From assembly GCA_947629675.1 (NCBI GenBank), contig CANREM010000011.1, forward strand, positions 1-49,095: a stretch of DNA of 49,095 nucleotides. Reading direction: 5' to 3'. Numbering within the stretch: the stretch's first letter is position 1; every line of letters starts with the position of its first letter. The notes beneath the pieces were generated by a model. It had not been told where the DNA came from, ran no database searches, and was given only the letters and a program-made list of their open reading frames with translations. The translations under genes and the position numbers were made by a program. Of the stretch, positions 8,265 through 16,111 are shown in pieces. Source of the stretch: an uncultured Clostridia bacterium. Lineage in GTDB: Bacteria; Bacillota; Clostridia; Christensenellales; Borkfalkiaceae.

Positions 8265-9238
8265 AAGAACGCATAAAAGAGGAAGAGCGGGAAGAGGAAG
8301 TTTTCGAACTTCTCGACGACGATGTCGAAGTGGAGAGCGGGGAGCTTTCAAATGAGGACGAGGCCGCCCGTCTTGCCATATCTCCCGATGCGGACGGCGA
8401 TGAAGCCCCCGAGGAGACGAAAACGGAGAAGGAGGATCCCTATCGGGCCATCCGTTCGAAGTTCGAATCCAACGTCGATTATACCACCGTTCTCTCCAAT
8501 TTCGAGGGACCGCTCGACCTTCTTCTGTATCTCATCAACCGCGAAGAGATCGAAATAAAAGACATCTTCGTCTCGGAAGTCACCGAGCAATTCCTCGACT
8601 ATATGAAGGGGCTTCCCTATCTCGATGTGGACAAAGTCACGGACTATCTCAACATCGCGGCCTCCATCATCAAGATCAAGGCGCAGGCACTCGTGCCCAA
8701 TCTTGAGGACGATCCCGAGATCGCGCAGGAGATCGAGGACGACAAGGCCGAACTCATCCGCGCCCTCGAGGAATACCGCCTCATCAAAGAGGAGATGGAA
8801 AAGCTCAAAAAGCTCGAGACGGTGGGCTACTATTTCAAGGAACCCGACAAGGACGTGGGGGAGACGCGCACCGTGTTCACCCTCGACGGGCTTGACCTCG
8901 ACGGACTCATCGACGCATTCAAACGCGTCCTCGTGCGGCGGGAACAGGACGCCGAAGAAGAGGTGTTCCGCGAGATCCCGCGGGATGAATACACCGTTTC
9001 TCAAAAGATCACTTTCATCTTGGAGGTCTTTGAGGAGCAGAAGGAAGTGCGGTTTGAACAGCTTTTCACGAAGGACTTCACACGGGGGGAGATCGTGACC
9101 ACCTTTCAGGCCCTTCTGGAACTTTTGAAACATCAATTCCTGCATGTGAGGCAGGACGCGGCGTTCGGGCAGATCTTCATCACTTACAACCCCGATGCGA
9201 AGGAGGCGGAACTTGGACAAATTGACGAATACAATTGA
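8258..9238 (+). CDS. scpA: Segregation and condensation protein A
   Basis: A 326-residue kleisin of the SMC-ScpAB condensin, which bridges the heads of the SMC dimer and helps separate replicated origins. The family begins at 'TVLSNFEGPLDLLLYLI' (about residue 75); 'DYLNIAASIIKIKAQALV' and the C-terminal winged helix ('VVTTFQALLELLKH'-like) follow. The first 70 or so residues are an unusually acidic extension (many E and D) not typical of ScpA. The ATG at 8258 is preferred over the TTG at 8243; it overlaps the M50 gene end. The stop overlaps the scpB start. The SMC gene itself is not in the window. Confidence 0.95.
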   Translation: MVEERIKEEEREEEVFELLDDDVEVESGELSNEDEAARLAISPDADGDEAPEETKTEKEDPYRAIRSKFESNVDYTTVLSNFEGPLDLLLYLINREEIEIKDIFVSEVTEQFLDYMKGLPYLDVDKVTDYLNIAASIIKIKAQALVPNLEDDPEIAQEIEDDKAELIRALEEYRLIKEEMEKLKKLETVGYYFKEPDKDVGETRTVFTLDGLDLDGLIDAFKRVLVRREQDAEEEVFREIPRDEYTVSQKITFILEVFEEQKEVRFEQLFTKDFTRGEIVTTFQALLELLKHQFLHVRQDAAFGQIFITYNPDAKEAELGQIDEYN

Positions 9239-9938
9239 GGCGATCCTCTTTGCCTCGGGAAGGAGCGTTCCCGTCGCGGACATTGCGGAAAAGCTGAACG
9301 TGACGGACGCGGAGATGAAAAAAGCTCTGAAGGAACTCAGGGAGAAATTCAGCGGTGATTCGGGCATCCTTCTGCTTGAATTCAACAAGAAGCTCCAGCT
9401 CGCCTCCAATCCAGACTATAAGGACGGGGTGTCGTCCGTCCTCAATCCCATCCGGGAGAGGGAACTTACCCGCACCATTTTGGAGTGTGCCGCGATCGTC
9501 GCCTACAAACAGCCGATCACGCGTACCGAGATCGAGATGCTTCGCGGGCTGAACAGCGACTACGGCGTGAACGCCCTCCTCGAACTCAAACTCATCTATC
9601 CCTGCGGGCGGAAGGACGCCATCGGGCATCCCGTACTCTTTGCGACGACGGATGAATTTTTGAAGCGGTTCAAATTGAATTCCCTCGAGGATCTTCCCGA
9701 TTACGATGAGCTTATGAAGGCCATCGCCCGTCCCGATGAGGACCGCGACGCCTATCTCTACGGCCGTGAGGAATGGGACAAGATCGACGCGGAGAGCGGA
9801 AGTACGCTCGGCGGAGGGGAGCCGCAGGCAAGGCCTCAACCGAAGAAACAGCAAAAGGAGGAGGTCGTCGAGGGCGGCTATGAGATCCCCGACTTTTTGA
9901 AGGGCCTCGACGATACGGATATCGTCAAGATCTCCTGA
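9213..9938 (+). CDS. scpB: Segregation and condensation protein B
   Basis: A 241-residue ScpB with two winged-helix domains, the dimeric partner of ScpA on SMC. 'LTNTIEAILFASG' at the N-terminus and 'IVAYKQPITRTEIEMLRG' (about residues 95-112) are the family hallmarks. The C-terminal 50 residues are low-complexity (Q, P, E, G) and end in 'IPDFLKGLDDTDIVKIS'. I choose the TTG at 9213, because AAGGAGG sits six bases before it; the ATG at 9195 lies upstream of that ribosome-binding site. It overlaps the end of scpA by 26 bases. Confidence 0.93.
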   Translation: MDKLTNTIEAILFASGRSVPVADIAEKLNVTDAEMKKALKELREKFSGDSGILLLEFNKKLQLASNPDYKDGVSSVLNPIRERELTRTILECAAIVAYKQPITRTEIEMLRGLNSDYGVNALLELKLIYPCGRKDAIGHPVLFATTDEFLKRFKLNSLEDLPDYDELMKAIARPDEDRDAYLYGREEWDKIDAESGSTLGGGEPQARPQPKKQQKEEVVEGGYEIPDFLKGLDDTDIVKIS

Positions 9939-9969
9939 CGCATTTTTTCCAACTACATAAAAAAATGCC

Positions 9970-10003
9970 ATTCGTCCATATTAGGTGTATGGACGAATTT
10001 TTT
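9970..10003 (+). terminator. Terminator-like hairpin over the next gene's start
   Basis: ATTCGTCCATA (9970-9980) is perfectly complementary to TATGGACGAAT (9988-9998), seven-base loop, followed by six T. It would end the scpAB transcript. The ATG at 9989 lies in the right arm and an AGG lies in the loop, so it may also gate translation of the DUF2953 gene. Confidence 0.75.
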
Positions 10004-10567
10004 GTATGGGGAAGTTTCCTCGGTGCCGTATTTTTCTTTTTCCCCATCTTCGTCTATGTCGATCTCTATACGGACGTCGGTGCGAACAAGGCATATTTTG
10101 CATTCAATCTTTTTTTCCTTCGCATCTTCGGGGGGTATGGAGAACTCAGGCGGGAGGGGGTCGCGGTGCATCTTACCAAGAAGTTCGCGCTCCTCATACC
10201 GTATTCGAAGATCTTCGATCCGCACAGAAAGCGTGTACTCGCGAAGTCGCTCCGTCTCATGAGCTTTCGCGGAGTGCTTGAGATCGGGGGAGCTGACCGC
10301 ATACAGGCAGTCCTTCTCGGTGCGGCCCTGGATATACCCATCGGGGCGACGTATGCCTATCTTCGCACGCGCTACCCCTACGTTCACTTCCACAGCAGCG
10401 TCCTCTTTTCGAAGGAGAGCTGTCTCAAAGTGACATGCAGGACGGGGATCGTGACCAATCTCTTTTCGGTTACGATCTCCCTTACAAGAAAAATGATGGA
10501 GGCATTGATAAATTGGATAAGAACAAAAAGATCGACGGCATCATGGAAAAGACCGCAGAGAAGCTGA
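9989..10567 (+). CDS. ytfI: DUF2953 protein (YtfI-like)
   Basis: A roughly 192-residue protein with one N-terminal membrane span ('FLGAVFFFFPIFVYVDL') and a mixed soluble part. Position directly upstream of a YtfJ/GerW gene and the general shape match YtfI (DUF2953) of Bacillus; the sequence match is modest. Function unknown; YtfI-YtfJ are forespore-linked in Bacillus. Starts at 9965 and 9989 are both possible; both overlap a strong hairpin with a T-run. The last 55 bases overlap the N-terminus of ytfJ, and the final basic tail (RTKRSTASWKRPQRS) may be only a by-product of that overlap. Confidence 0.6.
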   Translation: MDEFFVWGSFLGAVFFFFPIFVYVDLYTDVGANKAYFAFNLFFLRIFGGYGELRREGVAVHLTKKFALLIPYSKIFDPHRKRVLAKSLRLMSFRGVLEIGGADRIQAVLLGAALDIPIGATYAYLRTRYPYVHFHSSVLFSKESCLKVTCRTGIVTNLFSVTISLTRKMMEALINWIRTKRSTASWKRPQRS

Positions 10568-10890
10568 CCGCTCTCGTGGATGTGAACACTGTCATCGGAA
10601 AGCCCGTATTTTCGGCGAGCGGGGCGCAGATCATTCCCTTCACGAAAGTGACGATGGGGTATCTTTCCGGCGGGGGAGAATACGGCGAAGTGAAGGCGGT
10701 CAAAGAGGACGAGTGCTTTCCCTTTGCGGGCGGTGCGGGGACGGTGGTCAACATCAAGCCCGCGGGATTTCTCATCGACGACGGGAAGGAGTGCCGCATC
10801 GTCAAGCTGACAGACGACCCGCTGGACGGCCTCATCGAGAAGGCGGGCGAACTCGTGGAGAGGATCGCAAGAAGGCATGAAGCGGAGTAA
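10513..10890 (+). CDS. ytfJ: GerW/YtfJ family sporulation protein
   Basis: A roughly 125-residue protein with the YtfJ signature: 'LTALVDVNTVIGKPV' followed by an 'IIPFTKVTMGYLSGGGEYG' beta region and a hydrophobic 'AGGAGTVVNIKPAGFLI' segment. In Bacillus YtfJ (GerW) is made in the forespore and is needed for germination with L-alanine. The frame opens earlier (10435), but the TTG at 10513 has GGAGG ten bases upstream and gives the usual family N-terminus 'DKNKKIDGIMEKT'; the ATG at 10543 is an alternative. It overlaps the next gene by 14 bases. Presence of ytfI, ytfJ and spoVG fits a spore former or a descendant of one, but is not proof. Confidence 0.85.
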   Translation: MDKNKKIDGIMEKTAEKLTALVDVNTVIGKPVFSASGAQIIPFTKVTMGYLSGGGEYGEVKAVKEDECFPFAGGAGTVVNIKPAGFLIDDGKECRIVKLTDDPLDGLIEKAGELVERIARRHEAE

Positions 10891-11875
10891 AATTCTTTTC
10901 GGATGCGTTTTCGCATTTCTTCTCTGCCTCTTCTCCCTTCCTCAGCCGAAGCATGCGTATGCGGCGACGGAGGCCAAGGGAGAGTGCGTCGTCGAGGTGA
11001 CCTCCCGCCGCATTCTCCACGAGAAGAATGCGGAAATTGCTCTTCCCATGGCGAGTACAACCAAGGTACTCACGGCGATCATCATCATAGAGGACTGCGA
11101 TCTCGAGGAGATGGTCGTCATCCCGAAGGAGGCCGAGGGGGAGGAAGGTTCGAGCGTCTATCTTCGGGCGGGAGAGGAGTATTGTGTGCGCGATCTCCTG
11201 TACGGACTGATGCTGCGCTCGGGGAATGACTGCGCGGTCGCTCTCGCCATCCACCACAGCGGGAGCGTGGAGCGGTTTGCCGAGGTCATGACGCAGCGTG
11301 CCGCCATGATGGGGGCGGAGGACAGCCTTTTCAAAAATCCCCACGGCCTTCCCGATGGGGAGCATCACACCACGGCGCGCGATCTCGCCCTGATTTCCGC
11401 TCATGCCATGGAGAATGAGATTTTCCGCGAGATCGTCTCCTGTAAATTCTACGCACCGCGCGGCTGGAAAAACAAGAACAAGATGCTCTGGGAGTACGAG
11501 GGCGCGACGGGCGTCAAGACGGGATTCACCGTGGCTGCGGGGAGATGCCTCGTGACGAGTGCCGAGCGGGAGGGCATGCAACTTGTTTGCGTCGTCCTCG
11601 CCTGCCCCGAGATGTATGAGAGAACTGCGGAGCTTCTTGACGAGGCCTATACGGAATATAACATGGTCCCGCTCTGCGACGCCTCCGCGCCTTGGGAAGG
11701 GTTCGAAGTAAAGTACAGCTTTTGCTATCCCCTGAAAAAGACAGAGCTTCGCGCCCTTCGCTTTGCGGATGACCTTTTGTCCCCGCTTCCCGAAAAAAAA
11801 GGGAACGTTGTGGGACAAATGAAGATTTATCTCGAAAACAGCTTGCTTTTTTCGCAGAATTTGTATATCATGTAA
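10877..11875 (+). CDS. dacB: D-alanyl-D-alanine carboxypeptidase (DacB-like)
   Basis: A 332-residue serine DD-carboxypeptidase with signal peptide (MKRSKILFGCVFAFLLCLF, cut near 'HAYAA'). Motifs: Ser60-Thr-Thr-Lys63, Ser115-Gly-Asn117 and Lys214-Thr-Gly. It is shorter than the dacF product, with a reduced C-terminal region. In Bacillus the order is scpA-scpB, ytfI/ypu genes, dacB, spmA, spmB, rluB, with dacB shaping spore cortex; here spmA and spmB are absent and rluB follows directly. The symbol rests on this order. 'AAGAAGG' just before the ATG serves as ribosome-binding site. Confidence 0.88.
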   Translation: MKRSKILFGCVFAFLLCLFSLPQPKHAYAATEAKGECVVEVTSRRILHEKNAEIALPMASTTKVLTAIIIIEDCDLEEMVVIPKEAEGEEGSSVYLRAGEEYCVRDLLYGLMLRSGNDCAVALAIHHSGSVERFAEVMTQRAAMMGAEDSLFKNPHGLPDGEHHTTARDLALISAHAMENEIFREIVSCKFYAPRGWKNKNKMLWEYEGATGVKTGFTVAAGRCLVTSAEREGMQLVCVVLACPEMYERTAELLDEAYTEYNMVPLCDASAPWEGFEVKYSFCYPLKKTELRALRFADDLLSPLPEKKGNVVGQMKIYLENSLLFSQNLYIM

Positions 11876-11915
11876 CCGTATAAAAAAGGAGTGCGGGAGC
11901 GTTCCCGCAACGGAT

Positions 11916-12629
11916 ATGCGGATCAACAAATTTCTTGCGGAGCAGGGCGTCGCGTCGCGGCGGGGCGCAGATGAGATCATCGCCGAAGGACGGGTCTTGG
12001 TCAATGGGAAAACGGCCAAGGCGGGGGACAGCGTCGAAGAGGGGGACATCGTCACCCTTGACGGAAAGATCCTCTCCCACAAGGTCAAATACGAATATTA
12101 TCTTCTCAACAAACCCAAGGGATGCGTCTGCACCGCCCATGACGAAAAGACGGAGCGTCCCCGCAAGACGGTGATGGACCTTCTTCCCGAGGGCGCGGGC
12201 AGGGTTTTCCCCGTCGGAAGGCTCGATTATGATACCGAGGGCATGCTCATCCTCACAAACGACGGAGACCTTTCCTACCGTCTCACCGCCCCGCAGAGCG
12301 AGATCCCCAAGATCTACCTTGTGCGGATCGAGGGGAGCATCTCGGCAGCGGAGCTTTCCCGCCTTCGCGCGGGCGTGGAGATCGAAAAGGGCGTCATCAC
12401 CAAAAAATGCAGGATAAACGTCGTCGAGACGGATAAAAAGTTTACGAAATTACACGTCGTTCTCACCGAGGGGAAGAACAGGGAGATAAGGAAGATGTTC
12501 GAAGCCGTCGGAAAACGGGTGGAATTTCTGAAGCGGATCAAGATCGGGGAGCTGACCCTCTCCGGCCTCGACCGCGGGGAGGTACGGAAGCTCACCGAAG
12601 AGGAAGTTTTCTATCTCAAAAATCTTTGA
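11916..12629 (+). CDS. rluB: Pseudouridine synthase RluB family
   Basis: A 237-residue RsuA/RluB-type enzyme that converts a uridine in 23S rRNA (around position 2605 in E. coli) to pseudouridine. The N-terminal S4 RNA-binding domain spans residues 1-60 ('MRINKFLAEQGVASRRGADE'). The catalytic aspartate is Asp104 in 'GRLDYDTEGML'. 'GKNREIRKMFEAVG' near the C-terminus is typical. A good GGAG (11888-11891) lies too far from the ATG, but a hairpin, GCGGGA/TCCCGC (11893-11908), sits between and could bring them together. It is the last gene of the plus-strand run; a bidirectional terminator follows. Confidence 0.93.
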   Translation: MRINKFLAEQGVASRRGADEIIAEGRVLVNGKTAKAGDSVEEGDIVTLDGKILSHKVKYEYYLLNKPKGCVCTAHDEKTERPRKTVMDLLPEGAGRVFPVGRLDYDTEGMLILTNDGDLSYRLTAPQSEIPKIYLVRIEGSISAAELSRLRAGVEIEKGVITKKCRINVVETDKKFTKLHVVLTEGKNREIRKMFEAVGKRVEFLKRIKIGELTLSGLDRGEVRKLTEEEVFYLKNL

Positions 12630-12637
12630 AAAATGGC

Positions 12638-12664
12638 AAAAGCCCCGTAAAGAACGGGGCTTTT
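12638..12664. terminator. Bidirectional terminator between rluB and lexA
   Basis: AAAAGCCCCGT / ACGGGGCTTTT with a five-base loop and A- and T-tracts on the two sides, so it serves both convergent genes. Confidence 0.9.
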
Positions 12665-12679
12665 CGTATACGAAAATTT

Positions 12680-13288
12680 TTACAAAGCACGTATGAGGCC
12701 GATGACTTTGCCGACAATCATCGCCTCGCTGTCCGAGTCGAGGACGAAGTCGGAAAGAGCAGCATTCTCGGGGTGCAGAATGACTTTCCCGTCCCGCCGG
12801 AAATAGCGTTTGACGGTCGCGCCCTGTTCGGTGCCGTCGGGATCGAAGAGGGCGACGACAATGTCGCCGTTTTCCGCCGTGTCCTGCTTCTTGACGATGA
12901 TCTTGTCGCCGTCGAAGATGCCCGCTTCGATCATGCTCTCGCCCTTGACGCGTAGCATGAAGAGATCGTCACCGCGAAATTCGGATGAGGGGATGGGATA
13001 GTAGCCCTCGAAGTTCTCGCTCGCAAGGATGGGCTGGCCTGCCGTGACCGTGCCGAGAAGGGGAATGCGGGTGGTGCCTTCGCTGCGGATCGCGACGGCG
13101 CGCTTCTTGTTCTTCTCCTTTTCAAGATAGCCCATATTCTGGAGCCGCAAGATATAGTCATAGGCCGTTGCAGTCGATTTGAACCCGAGGTCGCGGCAGA
13201 TGTCGCGCACGGTAGGCGGAAAGCCGTTCTCTTCGCTGTACTTCTTGATATAGTCGAGCGTGACCATGAGTTTATTTTTGTTGAGCAT
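12680..13288 (-). CDS. lexA: SOS repressor LexA
   Basis: A 202-residue repressor-protease. The winged-helix DNA-binding domain covers residues 1-65 ('FPPTVRDICRDLGFKSTAT'). The self-cleavage site is Ala83-Gly84 in 'GTVTAGQP'. The Ser-Lys dyad is Ser118 ('GESMIEAG') and Lys160 ('ATVKRYF'). On DNA damage RecA filaments trigger self-cleavage and derepress SOS genes. A strong GGAGGTGAG ribosome-binding site precedes the ATG. A LexA box overlaps its own promoter, so it should be autoregulated. It is convergent with rluB. Confidence 0.97.
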   Translation of the reverse strand: MLNKNKLMVTLDYIKKYSEENGFPPTVRDICRDLGFKSTATAYDYILRLQNMGYLEKEKNKKRAVAIRSEGTTRIPLLGTVTAGQPILASENFEGYYPIPSSEFRGDDLFMLRVKGESMIEAGIFDGDKIIVKKQDTAENGDIVVALFDPDGTEQGATVKRYFRRDGKVILHPENAALSDFVLDSDSEAMIVGKVIGLIRAL

Positions 13289-13305
13289 ACCTCACCTCCG
13301 ATTTG

Positions 13306-13334
13306 ATTATAGCATACTTTTTGCTTTACTGCAA
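13306..13334 (-). promoter_or_regulatory. lexA promoter
   Basis: On the minus strand: TTGCAG (13334-13329), 17 bases, TATAAT (13311-13306). The leader carries a normal ribosome-binding site. Confidence 0.8.
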
Positions 13335-13345
13335 ACGTTTGTTCC
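13332..13345. promoter_or_regulatory. LexA operator (SOS box)
   Basis: On the minus strand GGAACAAACGTTTG, matching the Gram-positive consensus CGAACRNRYGTTYG at 13 of 14 positions. It overlaps the lexA -35 box and lies 29 bases upstream of the -35 of the divergent Cys-rich gene, which might also respond to LexA. Confidence 0.8.
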
Positions 13346-13373
13346 AAGGTTTTCAAAAAAATTTTTATAATTC

Positions 13374-13402
13374 TTGCATTTTTCTGTCATGCGAACTATA
13401 AT
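13374..13402 (+). promoter_or_regulatory. Promoter of the Cys-rich gene, leaderless layout
   Basis: TTGCAT (13374-13379), 17 bases, TATAAT (13397-13402). The predicted transcription start, seven bases on, is the A of the ATG at 13409. Confidence 0.8.
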
Positions 13403-13408
13403 AGGAAC

Positions 13409-13591
13409 ATGGAAGTCAAGATGTGTGTTCTCGATGAGACGAAAGAATGCGACGGGTGCATGGAGTGCGAGGTGTGCGACCTCGACCCGAGTAAACCCTG
13501 CACTAATTGCGGAAAGTGTCTTGAGATCAAGGACTATGCGACCATCCGCATCGACAAAGTCATCACGGACCCTGATGACTATGAGGGATAG
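13409..13591 (+). CDS. Small Cys-rich (ferredoxin-like or zinc-binding) protein
   Basis: Sixty residues with eight cysteines: Cys6, then CxxCxxCxxC at 14, 17, 20 and 23, then CxxCxxC at 31, 34 and 37. The spacing recalls minimal iron-sulfur ferredoxins, though the proline after the fourth Cys of a classical 4Fe-4S motif is missing; zinc binding is equally possible. No signal peptide. Similar small proteins are, as far as I recall, common but uncharacterised in Clostridia. It is divergent from lexA, with an SOS box in the shared region, and 17 bases before the S41 gene. Its promoter places the transcription start at the ATG. Function unknown. Confidence 0.8.
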   Translation: MEVKMCVLDETKECDGCMECEVCDLDPSKPCTNCGKCLEIKDYATIRIDKVITDPDDYEG

Positions 13592-13608
13592 GGCGGGATC
13601 TTAAGTTC

Positions 13609-14859
13609 ATGACTAAGAGAGAAATTGCGCAAACGGTCGTTGAGATTTGTAAAAACGATGCTTCATTCTGCAGAGATATTGAAGGCGGCGATGCGAAGGT
13701 GTTTTTGTCCGGGATCGCCGACGATATGTCCGATAAACGATTTTTATTTTCCGTTGAAAAATATTTAGCGACGTTCAAGGTACCGGGACATCTCTATTTT
13801 TATAAGAAAAATTTTCGTCCGTATATAGGATTTCACGTCAGAAGATATGGTGACCGCCTATTCATTACGCATGCGGAAAAGGATATGCCGTTTTCGAAGG
13901 GGGATGAGATCATCGCAGTTGACGGTTACACGATCGAAAGAGCTGCGGATCGATTTGCCGTGTTCTTCAATAGCGATCCCCCCGACCGCCAGAGCGAAGC
14001 TTGGGAGACCGTCATCGCAAATGCCGATGCCATAACTGTCCGCACGCAAAAGGAGATTTTCGATTATCCTATCCGTACCGATATAGAAAGAGGGAGCGGA
14101 GAGCCGTCTTGTATCTACAAGCCTCTCGATCGGGAAATATATTATATAAAACTTACAAATTTTTTTGACGAACAGGACATCTCTTCGATCATGGAATATG
14201 CCTCGAAAGAGATCGCTTACACCAAAAATCTCATTATAGATCTTCGAAACAATTGCGGCGGGAATGATACCGAATTTCTTCCGCTCCTGAAATTCCTTCT
14301 GAAAAAGCAAGATCCGATGTGCGGCAAATCTGTTTTCATCGGAGAGGACGAGATCCTCTACACCGAGCGGAACGTGGATGAGCGCGTCAAATACATGCAG
14401 GACTGCCTCGAAGGTCAAACCTCGGAGGAAATTCGCAAATATTTCATCGAGCAGATCAAGGAACAGAAGCAAAACAGGGGAAGGGGATTTTTGCCTGCAA
14501 AGCCGGATGAATTTCTTTTCCCGGAAAACGGCACGGAAATGCCCGAAAAGGTCGCCATTCTCATCGATCATGATTGCGCTTCCTCCGCGGAAAGTTTGGT
14601 GGAGATCGCTTCCCGGTTACAAAAGGTAGTACTGATCGGCCGTCCGACAATGGGCATCAACGATTATGCCAACCTTGCGAGGTTTGATTTCGGGGAATAT
14701 GTTTTACACTATCCGACGTCGCGAAGCAAGGCGATCGATGAGGGAAGGGGGACGAGAGGAAAGGGGATCGTTCCCGATATCTATGTTCCTTGGACGCCAA
14801 AACACATATTTGAGGACGTCGATCTTTCCGTGGCGATAGATTTTTTGACGAAGGTATAG
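13609..14859 (+). CDS. S41 family peptidase homologue lacking the catalytic lysine
   Basis: A 416-residue protein. A PDZ-like segment ('FSKGDEIIAVDGYTIERA', about residues 95-112) precedes an S41 (tail-specific protease, ClpP/crotonase-like) domain with 'NLIIDLRNNCGGNDTEF' and 'ILIDHDCASSAESLVE'. Aligning with Prc, Ser325 is the nucleophile position, but the Lys expected 25 residues later is Ile350 ('GRPTMGIN'). Some S41 relatives share this change, so the protein may use other residues or only bind peptides. No signal peptide or membrane anchor, so it is probably cytoplasmic, unlike most CtpA proteins. Base composition is a little more AT-rich than the neighbours. A weak ribosome-binding site precedes the ATG. 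Confidence 0.8.
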   Translation: MTKREIAQTVVEICKNDASFCRDIEGGDAKVFLSGIADDMSDKRFLFSVEKYLATFKVPGHLYFYKKNFRPYIGFHVRRYGDRLFITHAEKDMPFSKGDEIIAVDGYTIERAADRFAVFFNSDPPDRQSEAWETVIANADAITVRTQKEIFDYPIRTDIERGSGEPSCIYKPLDREIYYIKLTNFFDEQDISSIMEYASKEIAYTKNLIIDLRNNCGGNDTEFLPLLKFLLKKQDPMCGKSVFIGEDEILYTERNVDERVKYMQDCLEGQTSEEIRKYFIEQIKEQKQNRGRGFLPAKPDEFLFPENGTEMPEKVAILIDHDCASSAESLVEIASRLQKVVLIGRPTMGINDYANLARFDFGEYVLHYPTSRSKAIDEGRGTRGKGIVPDIYVPWTPKHIFEDVDLSVAIDFLTKV

Positions 14860-14867
14860 CCGAAAAG

Positions 14868-14896
14868 AAAAAACGGCGCGATCGGCGACGTTTTTT
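14868..14896. terminator. Bidirectional terminator between the S41 gene and hflX
   Basis: AAAAAACG (14868-14875) pairs with CGTTTTTT (14889-14896) around a GC-rich centre that can pair further. It serves the convergent genes on both sides. Confidence 0.8.
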
Positions 14897-14905
14897 CATA
14901 TAGTA

Positions 14906-16108
14906 TCATCTCTTTGAAAAATTTTGAAATTTGTGGGCGTAGATGGCGGGGATGACGGCCTCGACGAAGGCACCGTCGTCGGTATAGATGACGTTCCGCT
15001 CGAAGAGAAGGCCCTTTACCGCGCTGTACTCCGCCATGTTTGCATAGGGGACGAAGAGGGTGGTCCTCACGAATTCATCCTGCAAAGCATCAAAGATGCG
15101 GCGTTTCAGTTCGTCGAGTCCCGCGCCCGTCTTTGCCGAGATCTCGACGCATTGCTTTGGGAAACGCGTATACTCCATCGTGTCGCACTTGTTCATGACG
15201 ACAAGGTAAGGGGAGGAAAAGCCAAGCTCCTTAAGGGTTGAAAGGGTGGTCTCAAGCTGCATCTCATAAGGTCCGCCCGCGTCGCAGACGATGAGGGCGA
15301 GGTCGCAGCTTAAGGCACTCTCCAGCGTCGATTTGAAGGCCTCGATGAGGTGGTGGGGAAGGTCCTGCAGAAAGCCGACGGTGTCCACCATGAGGAAGGG
15401 CACGCCTTCGATCTCAAAGGCACGGGCGGTCGGGTCGAGAGTGGCGAAGAGGGCGTCTGCGGCAAAGACGTCCGCCCCCGTCATGGCATTCAGAAGGGTG
15501 GATTTGCCCGTATTCGTATAGCCGACGAGCGCGATCGTCTTGACGCGCTCTTTTTTTCTGCGCTCCGTAAGAAGGGTGCGCCGCTTTTCCGTCCTTTCAA
15601 GCCGCTCTTCGAGGGCGTGGATGCGGGAACGGATGTGACGGCGGTCTGTCTCGAGCTTGGTCTCCCCGGGACCGCGCGTCCCGATGCCGCCTCCGAGGCG
15701 GGAAAGTTCCGAACCCTTTCCCTTGAGACGGGGGTAGAGGTATTTGAGCTGGGCAAGCTCGACTTGCAGCTTTCCCTCGCTGCTCTCTGCGCGGGAAGCG
15801 AAGATGTCGAGGATGAGCGTTGTGCGGTCGATGACCTTTCTATCGCCGAGGGCCTTGGAGATGTTGAGCGTCTGTGAAGGGGAGAGGTCGCCGTTGAAGA
15901 GGACGGTCGCGTCTCTGTCTTTGAGTTCATTTGCGATCTCTTCGAGTTTTCCCTTCCCGATGAAGGTCGCGGGATCGATCTCGCGGATGGTCTGCCTTGT
16001 GCAGCCGATATAATTTGCCCCCGCGCTCTCGATGAGGGCGACGGCCTCGCTTTGGAGAACGTCTGCCTTTGCGTCAAAGACGGGTTGGATGATATACACT
16101 TCCTCCAC
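14906..16108 (-). CDS. hflX: GTPase HflX
   Basis: A 400-residue ribosome-associated GTPase that splits stalled 70S ribosomes under stress. The N-terminal HflX domain and coiled linker ('SRLGGGIGTRGPGETKLETDRR', about 172-193) precede a G domain with P-loop 'GYTNTGKST', G3 'DTVGF' and G4 'NKCD'. The start is a GTG at 16108; AAGGAGG lies nine bases upstream, inside the last codons of the recombinase gene, so hflX is the second gene of a recombinase-hflX operon. Length is normal. Confidence 0.95.
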   Translation of the reverse strand: MEEVYIIQPVFDAKADVLQSEAVALIESAGANYIGCTRQTIREIDPATFIGKGKLEEIANELKDRDATVLFNGDLSPSQTLNISKALGDRKVIDRTTLILDIFASRAESSEGKLQVELAQLKYLYPRLKGKGSELSRLGGGIGTRGPGETKLETDRRHIRSRIHALEERLERTEKRRTLLTERRKKERVKTIALVGYTNTGKSTLLNAMTGADVFAADALFATLDPTARAFEIEGVPFLMVDTVGFLQDLPHHLIEAFKSTLESALSCDLALIVCDAGGPYEMQLETTLSTLKELGFSSPYLVVMNKCDTMEYTRFPKQCVEISAKTGAGLDELKRRIFDALQDEFVRTTLFVPYANMAEYSAVKGLLFERNVIYTDDGAFVEAVIPAIYAHKFQNFSKR

Positions 16109-16111
16109 GCT

